From a virus: 51,020 bases of DNA. The DNA lies in the IMG/VR virus record IMGVR_UViG_3300042566_000997, positions 1 through 51,020 of that record; one strand, written 5' to 3'. A program made the position numbers and the translations under genes. Below the pieces are notes generated by a model that was given only the letters and a program-made list of their open reading frames with translations, was not told where the DNA came from and did no database searches. Numbering within the stretch: position 1 is the stretch's first letter; each line of letters starts with the position of its first letter. Shown piece by piece: positions 36,748 to 45,000 of this stretch.

Positions 36748-38085
36748 ATGTCACTTCAGTCCTATACCCAGAATGTGAACAACGCGCCCTTTGGCCTAGC
36801 CAATACCAACGCGCCCGGTTCGCCCTATGCCGCTGCCTACGGTCGCGGTGTAACGTCTCACCTGATGCTGCCCGTTGCGCCGATCATCTTCGACGCGCAA
36901 CCCCAGCAGTTCCTTGACCTTCAGTACCTGATGGCCTTCACCACCGAGGAGGCCCCCGGTGACGAGATCATGTGGCACGAGAACGTGTGGAGCCGTAGCC
37001 CCATCGTGACCGCATCGACCGCAGGCGGTGGTGATATTAGCGCCGTTGCCGCCACTCCCGGCGCTACTGTAACCGACACTTTTGTCGTTACCCCCGACTC
37101 CCTGAACTACGTTTACGTTGGTCAGAAGATTCACTATACCGATGACACCGGCGTTCCTAACCAAGTAATCGTGTCGAACGTAAACACCGGAACCGGTGCC
37201 GTTACTGTTACCTCGATGGTTGGTGTTGGTATTGGCGCTCTCGTTGCAGGCAACGGTGCCAACCTGACCAACGGCATGACCGCCGGTGGTGATGGCTTCC
37301 AGACCTTCAGCAATCCTGTGCGTACCAAGACCATCCGCCGCACCAACCTCATCGAAAAGGTTGGCCCAGAGCAGATGATCTGGAACCGTCTGGAGCGCAT
37401 GAAGTGGAAGAACCAAGCGCAGACCAACTTCATGGAGGTTGACATGCGTAACCTTCTGACCCAACTGAAGGTTTCCATGTGCCAGCGTATTTGGCTGGGC
37501 CAATATGGCGAGGGTCGCGTTAGCTACACCAACGGCGGCGAGACGGCAATTGCCAAGTTCACCGAAGGTATCGTGCCTAGCATCATCAACAACGGCGGTG
37601 CCCTGTTGAACAGCACGATGTCCACCGTATGGGACGACATGACCACGGGTATCTTCCAGACCAACTTCGGTCCAGTCACCAACGAGCGCGTCATCTTCGG
37701 AACCCCCGAAATGCTCCACGCTTTGAACCTCAAGCAGAAGGCTGAGTTCGTGCGTTACAGCGCAGGTGACAAGATCTGGGATCTGGACTTTGAAGAGTGG
37801 CGCTTTGGTGGTCAGAAGATCACCCTCGTGCCCACGCAGATCTGGAACGACGCGGCCAGCTTCCCCGAGGAGTACGCCCGCCGTCTGGTGGTGCTCCAGA
37901 AGAGCAGCGTGAAACTCGTGACCATGCGTGGCGTGGCCATGATCAGCCAAGAGGCCAAGGTGTCGCAGAGCCGTACCAACACCACTCCGTTTGAGATCTA
38001 CGATTTCGAGCGTTACACGGTGGAGGGCATGGTTGGCACCAAGGTGCAGAATGCCGCACAGAACTTTATTATCGACGTGGCCTAA
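36748..38085 (+). CDS. major capsid protein
   Basis: 445 residues, normal for an HK97-fold major capsid protein. It follows the scaffold and is preceded by an A-rich leader (AACACCAACAAAAACAAATG). Codon use is the most uniform in the window, with GCC/CGT/AAC/AAG preference, as expected for a very highly expressed gene. Segments such as TIRRTNLIEKVGPEQMIWNR and WRFGGQKITLVPTQIWNDAA fit the inner-capsid P-domain and strand pattern. A strong terminator follows 23 bases after the stop. Confidence 0.8.
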   Translation: MSLQSYTQNVNNAPFGLANTNAPGSPYAAAYGRGVTSHLMLPVAPIIFDAQPQQFLDLQYLMAFTTEEAPGDEIMWHENVWSRSPIVTASTAGGGDISAVAATPGATVTDTFVVTPDSLNYVYVGQKIHYTDDTGVPNQVIVSNVNTGTGAVTVTSMVGVGIGALVAGNGANLTNGMTAGGDGFQTFSNPVRTKTIRRTNLIEKVGPEQMIWNRLERMKWKNQAQTNFMEVDMRNLLTQLKVSMCQRIWLGQYGEGRVSYTNGGETAIAKFTEGIVPSIINNGGALLNSTMSTVWDDMTTGIFQTNFGPVTNERVIFGTPEMLHALNLKQKAEFVRYSAGDKIWDLDFEEWRFGGQKITLVPTQIWNDAASFPEEYARRLVVLQKSSVKLVTMRGVAMISQEAKVSQSRTNTTPFEIYDFERYTVEGMVGTKVQNAAQNFIIDVA

Positions 38086-38108
38086 TCGCCAACAACCCTA
38101 AAGCTAGA

Positions 38109-38136
38109 CCCCCGGCAGCGATGTCGGGGGTTTTTG
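38109..38136 (+). terminator. intrinsic terminator after the capsid gene
   Basis: ACCCCCG, 10-base loop, CGGGGGT followed by TTTTT. A promoter box begins 4 bases later. Confidence 0.85.
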
Positions 38137-38139
38137 CTT

Positions 38140-38147
38140 ACATTTGC
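38140..38147 (+). promoter_or_regulatory. -7 box TACATTTG
   Basis: Rightward TAnnTTTG box 20 bases before ATG 38168, directly after the terminator. Confidence 0.5.
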
Positions 38148-38167
38148 TGAAACAAATACCATGCACC

Positions 38168-38959
38168 ATGGCTAACGCTGAAACTGCGCTCAAGGCGCGA
38201 ATTGCAAAACTGAAAAAGAAGGCAGACGATCTTGGAGTGTTTTACCAAGACGATGTGGATGAGCAGACACTGAGGACCGCCATCGAAGAGGCCAAGCAGT
38301 ACACCTCCGAACCTGCCAACGACGCACCCAGCCAAGCCATGGAGATCGGCAAGGTCATCGCCCAAGAAATGGGCAAGGCCATGCGTCAGGTGGTACGAGA
38401 CCCCGAGGAGGATGGTCTGGTTGACGAGCGCGACCTTGACCCAGAGGACGTGACCGAGGAGAAGAGCTACTTCACCCCGCAGTTCTTTTGGATCGTCCCA
38501 GCCAAGCGCATCGGCGGTCAGCTTGTGAAGGCCCCATACAAGAAGATGATCTTCAAGATGAGCCAAGGCGACGCTACCCGAAACGGAGACCAGTGGCAGA
38601 CCCGCTACATCAGCGTGTACGTCACCAACTCCAAGAAGGAGCAGGCGTTCTTGGAGACACACCCCATGTTCAACCGGGTGTTCTTCTCCAACACCACCGA
38701 CGCAAACATCTCCTCCGATCAGGTGGTCTTCGCACAGAAGTTCTCCAAGCACGTTCAGAACCTGAACATGCGTATGGCCCCCGAGCTTTACCGCATGGCC
38801 GCACAGAGCGGCGTGAAGGTGGACAGCAAGATGTCGCTGCCGACCCTCCGCACCAACATCGCAAACGTGCTTGCACAGCGCGAGGTGGAGGCGGACAAGG
38901 CCCGCATGCACTCCCTGCTCACTTCCTCTGGTCGGGCATCACTTCTTACCCAAGAGTAA
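38168..38959 (+). CDS. head-associated protein (263 aa)
   Basis: ATG 38168 (MANAETALKARIAKLKKKAD); an upstream ATG at 38161 opens only a 4-codon frame. The N-terminus has a SAP/LEM-like helical pattern (ADDLGVFYQDDVDEQTLRTA), the middle is beta-rich (FFWIVPAKRIGGQLVKAPY; YISVYVTNSKKEQAFLETHP), and the end is helical. Between capsid and connector genes, so probably a head decoration or completion protein. Confidence 0.6.
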   Translation: MANAETALKARIAKLKKKADDLGVFYQDDVDEQTLRTAIEEAKQYTSEPANDAPSQAMEIGKVIAQEMGKAMRQVVRDPEEDGLVDERDLDPEDVTEEKSYFTPQFFWIVPAKRIGGQLVKAPYKKMIFKMSQGDATRNGDQWQTRYISVYVTNSKKEQAFLETHPMFNRVFFSNTTDANISSDQVVFAQKFSKHVQNLNMRMAPELYRMAAQSGVKVDSKMSLPTLRTNIANVLAQREVEADKARMHSLLTSSGRASLLTQE

Positions 38960-38962
38960 CCA

Positions 38963-39754
38963 ATGATAACGTACACTGAACTGAAGGGGGTCATGGCAGC
39001 AAACCTCGACGCAGAGGGAAGCGACCGATACCTTGACGTTCAGGACTACGTTCCAGCGATCAACTCTGCCATTTCCCGTGCAATGACAGCCGTTGGCTGG
39101 GCCATGGCTAACAGGAAGGGCAGCGAGGAGGCGCTACGCGACCTCACCTATGTGAGGATATTCCAAACCAATTCGGAGGGCGGGGTTGCAATCAGTAACC
39201 CCGCCATCCTAAACCTATTGGGACACTCCATCTGGAACGTCCTTGGGGTTTATGCCCAGCCCGATACGGTGCCGCCAGATGCCTCACCCACCGCCCAGCC
39301 GGATAACGTGTCGCTGTATCGCCCCGATGTGGCGTGGAGTGGCTCGGGTAGCCCCGTGGAGCGCGTGACCCTTGAGGAGGTTCCCGTGCTTCGCAACAAC
39401 GCATTCCTGAGCGGAAACGAGGTGCTTGCCAGCGCCCCCAAGAGGAGGACCTTTGCATACTACATCGTTGGCAACGCATCCTCCAACAACTACAACAGTG
39501 GCATTGGTGAGATAAGGGTGCTACCAAAAAGCGTAACCAGTAACTCCCTTGTGGCGATCAGCTACTTGTCACAGCCAACGGAACTGGACGCCAACAACTA
39601 CCTTAACGCGACAATCGAATTTCCGCAGAGCATGAAGCGGACACTGGCCAACTGGGCGTTGCAGTACATTTCTTGGAAGCAGGGGGATGGAACCAACCTG
39701 CAAATGAATGCCATGAAGGACGCTCAGGAACTGTTCCAGCTTACGGTAAACTGA
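38963..39754 (+). CDS. connector/head-completion protein 1 (263 aa)
   Basis: MITYTELKGVMAANLDAEGS, then helical (YVPAINSAISRAMTAVGWAM) and beta-rich parts (RRTFAYYIVGNASSNNYNSG). N-terminal helices followed by a beta barrel fit ring or adaptor proteins under the portal. Placement in a run of similarly sized genes supports this. Confidence 0.55.
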   Translation: MITYTELKGVMAANLDAEGSDRYLDVQDYVPAINSAISRAMTAVGWAMANRKGSEEALRDLTYVRIFQTNSEGGVAISNPAILNLLGHSIWNVLGVYAQPDTVPPDASPTAQPDNVSLYRPDVAWSGSGSPVERVTLEEVPVLRNNAFLSGNEVLASAPKRRTFAYYIVGNASSNNYNSGIGEIRVLPKSVTSNSLVAISYLSQPTELDANNYLNATIEFPQSMKRTLANWALQYISWKQGDGTNLQMNAMKDAQELFQLTVN

Positions 39755-39755
39755 G

Positions 39756-39763
39756 TATCTTTG
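39756..39763 (+). promoter_or_regulatory. -7 box TATCTTTG
   Basis: Rightward box overlapping the stop of the upstream gene region and 6 bases before ATG 39770. Confidence 0.5.
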
Positions 39764-39769
39764 TGAACG

Positions 39770-40534
39770 ATGCCCACCTACGACCAGATCACGGACGACA
39801 TTATGGTGGCCATGGGTTATACCCATGACGACTCCCTTCGCAATAAGGAGGCGGTACTTTACAACGTAAAGCTTGGCGTAGACAAGCTCAAAAGCCAGCA
39901 GCTTCAGAAGAACAAGGATGTGGGGGACTATCGCCGAAACAGCGACATGGTCTCCACGTTCATTGTCCCCATCACCCACAACGACGTTGAGGACAATGTG
40001 ATCACGGACTTTGACGCAAGCTTCTTCGACCTGCCAACGAGCATCTACTCGCTGGACCACGACGGCGGGGTTAGCTTCGTCCGTTATCTACGCAACGAGA
40101 TTCCATTCGGCTGTCCTCCTGCGGTGGCCCTGACCCCGTTCACGGGTGCCACGCTGGCATCCATGCACACGTTCTACCAGAGCGCCTATCAGCGCCCCCA
40201 GAGTAATCGCCCGTACTTTGCCCGCGCAAGGGCCAAGACTGGTGACACATACAGGGACCGGGTGTATCTGTTCGGCGTATCCACGGAGATCGAGCATCTG
40301 CTTGTTGGCCTGTACGCCGCACCGGACTACACGGAGATCGACCCTGACGAGGAGATCGGACTGCCCCCTCACCTTCTGATGGCCCTCAAGCAGATGGTCA
40401 TCGACCTTGAGCGTTGGGCGCTTCAAATCCCGCAGGAGCGATTGAAGAACGATGGCAGAGACTTTGAGCCTAATCAAATTGTTCGTACCGAGCGTCAGAT
40501 GTCGCTTAATAACCCCATTCAGCTTGACAATTGA
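39770..40534 (+). CDS. connector/head-completion protein 2 (254 aa)
   Basis: MPTYDQITDDIMVAMGYTHD, with a helical first part (KLGVDKLKSQQLQKNKDVGD), a beta-rich middle and a C-terminal helix (MALKQMVIDLERWALQIPQE). The second of three consecutive 250-residue virion proteins; likely a connector ring. Confidence 0.55.
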   Translation: MPTYDQITDDIMVAMGYTHDDSLRNKEAVLYNVKLGVDKLKSQQLQKNKDVGDYRRNSDMVSTFIVPITHNDVEDNVITDFDASFFDLPTSIYSLDHDGGVSFVRYLRNEIPFGCPPAVALTPFTGATLASMHTFYQSAYQRPQSNRPYFARARAKTGDTYRDRVYLFGVSTEIEHLLVGLYAAPDYTEIDPDEEIGLPPHLLMALKQMVIDLERWALQIPQERLKNDGRDFEPNQIVRTERQMSLNNPIQLDN

Positions 40535-40568
40535 TGTCAATGTCGCCAACTAACCACACAGAACTCTA

Positions 40569-41318
40569 ATGCCACTGGGTAATGCGACATTTGACATGGG
40601 TGAGATCCTCACCGCAGCCTCGCAGGAGTTGCGCGACCCTGAGTTTGGTCGCCTTGGCAAGCCATTCTACGTCTCCGCCTGTCAGCGTGGGCTGACGGAG
40701 ATGAACTCCCACACTAACTTTTACAAGAAGACATGGCAATCGAGCATACCGGAGAACCTGATCTTGGAGCTACCACAGGACCTGACGGAGGCGGACGGGA
40801 TCTACCTGTTCAGCGGGAGCGACTGCAACATCCAGACCTCGACCATCCTGTTCATCAAGCCCAATATGTGGCACCAAGGCGGGGAAGGGTATATAGCCAA
40901 CAACAAGGGGAAGAACCGGGACGAACTTCAGTGGTCGCTGAAGTGGAACGAGGCACCCCCCAATCACATCTACTTCGCAGGCTTACGCGGCGGTAATCTG
41001 TATATGTCCCCCTCTTGCAGGACCTTTGAGAAGGTGCACGTCGCATACACGGGATTGGGGATGGAATGCTTCGGGGATGACTTCCGCATCCCGCACTGGT
41101 GTCGCGAGGCCATCACAGACTTCGTCATCCACCGCGCTGCATTGGCTATGGAGCGAGAGGACCCACAATTCCTTGCACGGGTCATCCAACGCAAGGAGAA
41201 CGAACTGAAGTCACCCAGCGGCTCTTGGTACACTGCCATTGGCCGCTACAAGCGCCTTGACAAGAAGGGCCGCTACGACACCACTGCGTACAACTTCCGC
41301 TTCGGCCACTTCCCATAA
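40569..41318 (+). CDS. connector/tail-ring-like protein 3 (249 aa)
   Basis: MPLGNATFDMGEILTAASQE, RDPEFGRLGKPFYVSACQRG and a beta-rich core (GDDFRIPHWCREAITDFVIH) followed by a helix. The 'ASQELRDPxF' opening and ring-size length are like tail-ring genes of crAss-like podoviruses. Third of the run leading to the tail hub. Confidence 0.55.
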   Translation: MPLGNATFDMGEILTAASQELRDPEFGRLGKPFYVSACQRGLTEMNSHTNFYKKTWQSSIPENLILELPQDLTEADGIYLFSGSDCNIQTSTILFIKPNMWHQGGEGYIANNKGKNRDELQWSLKWNEAPPNHIYFAGLRGGNLYMSPSCRTFEKVHVAYTGLGMECFGDDFRIPHWCREAITDFVIHRAALAMEREDPQFLARVIQRKENELKSPSGSWYTAIGRYKRLDKKGRYDTTAYNFRFGHFP

Positions 41319-41331
41319 TCATCATCGCGCT

Positions 41332-42021
41332 ATGAATAAGGCAGAGTCTGAGGGCAACACGCGAACCGCTCCCTATCAGTCTAGGGACTTGAAAGATTAT
41401 GCGTACCGGACGCAAATGTATGCCGATAGCCTTATTATGCACAATTACTACGCACGGCAAGCTAGTCTAATGCGTAGGGACCCGTCAAGGTGGATGAAAG
41501 AGTCTGCTGCGGTCACCGGCCTAATTAAAGATCCTGCTGTTGATGCTGCCGCTACTAGGCTTCAAAGGGCCGGAAGCAAACATTGGGAGGGCGGTCCACT
41601 ATTAGAAGGTATATTCAGGACGGATAATGGCATTATTTACATGGGTCAGCCAACTAGTAGGTATCCAACACAAAAAGTTCTGCCTCCCATTGAAGGTGGT
41701 CCTACTAACAGGGCAACACCAGTATATTCAGCACCAACACAACCTGTATCATACAAAAAACTAAACCCCGTCCCTCGAGAAACCCTCCAGCGCATAGAGC
41801 CTCGCATTCCAATTCCTCCGTCGTCTTTTGCAAGAACACCAATTTCTGTTCCCCAGCCCAGTTATACTCGCCCTAGCTATAGATTTACACCGGGGTTTGT
41901 AGACCCCCGCGTTGCTGCCTCGGCTAGACAATCAGCCGCTGATGGAGAATTGTTAACTCGTGAGCAATTAGAATATAGAAATAGAGTAATGAGAAGGCAA
42001 GCAACTCCAATGACATTCTAA
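41332..42021 (+). CDS. Pro/Arg-rich virion protein (229 aa)
   Basis: ATG 41332 (MNKAESEGNTRTAPYQSRDL). The second half is Pro/Tyr/Arg-rich and low-complexity (PPSSFARTPISVPQPSYTRP). A/T-richer than both neighbours, suggesting a different origin or relaxed constraint. Likely a disordered linker or small tail protein, unknown. Confidence 0.55.
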   Translation: MNKAESEGNTRTAPYQSRDLKDYAYRTQMYADSLIMHNYYARQASLMRRDPSRWMKESAAVTGLIKDPAVDAAATRLQRAGSKHWEGGPLLEGIFRTDNGIIYMGQPTSRYPTQKVLPPIEGGPTNRATPVYSAPTQPVSYKKLNPVPRETLQRIEPRIPIPPSSFARTPISVPQPSYTRPSYRFTPGFVDPRVAASARQSAADGELLTREQLEYRNRVMRRQATPMTF

Positions 42022-42022
42022 A

Positions 42023-45000
42023 ATGCCAAAACTCCTTCACTTCCCTTGGCTGCGTAGGCTGCTGAACAAGGGCGTCAATACTGACGTCCTCCCAGAGCTC
42101 ATGCCCGAGGGTACCGCAAGGGAGGCCATCAACGTCCGCCCCGGCTCCATCACTGGCAATGCCGGTGGCGCGGAGGCTATCAAGGGGGAGGATGTTGTGT
42201 ACACGGTGCCCGTTGAGCAGCCGGACCCCACTGGATACGTACTCATCGGTAGCTGTACGTGCAACAACCGTCTTGTGGAATTTTGGGCAAGTGAGAGCTT
42301 TGACTTTGCATCTAGCACATTCGTTCCAATCGTTCGCGTTGATGGCGTCGTTGTGGCCCAGAGCCGCAACATCCCATACGTGTGGAATCGCCCACTGCAA
42401 ATCGCTGTGGCGGATGACTTCTTTGGCACATCCATCTCTGCGAATGAAGACGCCAATGGCGTTGTAACGGGTCGTGGCGTAGTTTACCCCGCCGACCACA
42501 ACTCTGCCCCACTATACTGGGACATCAGCCAGCTTTTAGCGTTTGCCCAGTCCACCCCGCAGAACCCTGCATACTTTGGCGACAACTACCAAGTTGGATT
42601 CAACTCCGTTGGGCTGTTCAATACCCCAGAGTTTCCCATACACACAAGGAACTTGGAGGTTGCCATCGGACTACCCGTTGGTCAGTATCAGTACGCCCTT
42701 CGCTACGTAACCCCCGCTGGAGACAGGACCAACATTGGCCCTTGGACCCCGCTAATTACCGTCCCATTAAATCAGTCTGAAATTCGTCCTTGGGAGCAAT
42801 CTCATTACCCAGCAGCAACAACAGTCGGAGGGGTTCCCGAGCAGCCGTCTCCGTATGGCGTTGAAATTAGGTATAGGGTTGACAACATATATGGCTTTTC
42901 TGGTATTGAGGTTGTACGCAAAAAATATAACACCGCAGACAATATTGGCACTACGGAGGTTGTTAGCATTACCCAAATACAGCCAAATGAAAACTCTGTA
43001 ATTACGTTTATTGACCCATCTGATGCTATTTCAGACCCAATAGCGGTTCCGGACGATGAGGCCAACATCAAAATAATTGCTGTAAATAAACCAAAGTCTG
43101 TTGAGTATTCAGACCGCCGTATTACGTATGCAAACTTTGAAACATTTCCAAAGATTGCAGCCGATGTAGAGTTTATTGAGCGCGACGGAAGGACCATCTT
43201 TCCTGTAACGCAGGGCGTATGTACTCGGTGGTTTGACCCCGACTACAATCCCAATGGTCCGAACCCAAGGGAGAATGAAAGCAACTACACGTATTGGAAC
43301 GACGGGTACTCTGACCCAGTAAACAACACCTACCTAAAGAGCTTCATGCGCGGTGAGCGTTATGGCATTGGGGTGATGTTCTGGAACCAGTACACCGAGC
43401 AAAGCTTTGTAAGAGAGGTTCCTCTTGGCTCTGCTTCAGTTACCAATGAAGGATACCAATTCCCCAACAGGAGGGATAAGCGACTTGGAAGAAGCTTCGT
43501 TTATAGCGGTGGATATCAAGGGGTAAGCAATCTAAGCACCGTTCAGGCATCAAATGATTTGACCGGAACTCCCGGCGGAGTTGTGTTCCCGACATTTGAG
43601 GCGTTCTCTCAGGGGAGCGTAAGGAAAAACCGCCCTACTGGAGGCGGCAACGGCCAGCCTTGGAGTGGCTTCGGAGATATAAACAGGCTTATTTTTGACG
43701 GGTCAACATTTAGTCCATTTGGACCAACTAATCCGGTTGTCAATCCAACTCCAGCCAATAATCAAACGCGCTTATCTCAGTCGCCAAATCGTTTTGGATA
43801 CACAACTGCTGTCGAAAACTCGGGGTCTTATCCTACTATTTCATGGTCCCCGGAATCGGCATACCAAGTTGGCACTGCCTCTGGCCAACAACCACTGACT
43901 GGTAACATTTGGGCGCCTCGGCATTATGCACTTGGCGGAATGATTGAGGGGGTTTCTAATATACCTAGCAATACTACCGTTATGTCTGTTATGCGAACAG
44001 CCCCTGCTGGTCGCGTAGTGGCTCAGGGGATTGCTTGCTGGAGAGTTGGTCAAACTGGCAACACGCCAACTAGTTCTGAAAGCTACACAAAAGACCGGAA
44101 CAGGCTAAGTGTCCTTATTCCAGATTTTAAGAATGCGGTTGTTAGTCAATCTATTATTGACTTGTTTGAAACAAACCCAAGTTCATTTGGGATTCAGTTT
44201 GTAAGCCCTCTTGGCTTTTACACGGAGCAATACTCCGGAGCTACTCGACTTGGAGGTTTGAGAATTATTCAAAGCGGAGCATCTGATTTTTTGTCTTATG
44301 CCGGAGTACAATGGGACAATGGGCAAGTGGTAAACAATGGTCTTGAGACTGATGCTTACACGGTTCCAAGCTCTGACGCTCAGTATGTTGGGTACGGCGC
44401 ATGGAGAAGCGACGCTGGAATAGCTTCAAACGTATGGTCCTCTGAAGGCGGGAATCGAGTTTTTAGCATATCTAATGTTGAATCAATTACAGAAAACCAG
44501 TTCACAAAATGGGATATTACAATAAGTGAAGATATTTACAATTATCAACTTGCTGGTTCAGGAACATCCGTAACGTCCAATTCCTCTTCAGTAAAAAATT
44601 GGCATGAGCCATGGTATGTTGTAAACATCGTCATAGACGAGGCGGTCATTCCAAATGACTCAATTGATAAATACGTTGAGACCGGCTATCACATTAAGAC
44701 CGAATCTTGCATTGGTATAACGCCTTCTCAAAACCAGCAAGATGGCATCTATCAGGATTTCCCTCTTCTTAACGAGAGGCGGGGCGATGTTTACGCCAGT
44801 TATTCTTCTGTAATTCAAGCATACCCATCATCTTCCCCCGGGGATGCCGAGCATAACCGATATGTGTATGTGGACAATGGCTTGGGGGTGAAGCCATGGC
44901 TTTGCGTAACGGACAACTTTTACGCAAACGTCAATGCTCTGGGCATTCTTGCCGCACTCTCTACGGACGGATTTTTTACTATGCCGGACGGGGTTGTTAT

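Noticed and set aside
36796-37950. Long open frame on the - strand (384 codons) opposite the capsid gene
   Set aside because: Arises from the strong codon bias of the capsid gene; composition (Val/Gly/His-rich) is typical of antisense shadow.
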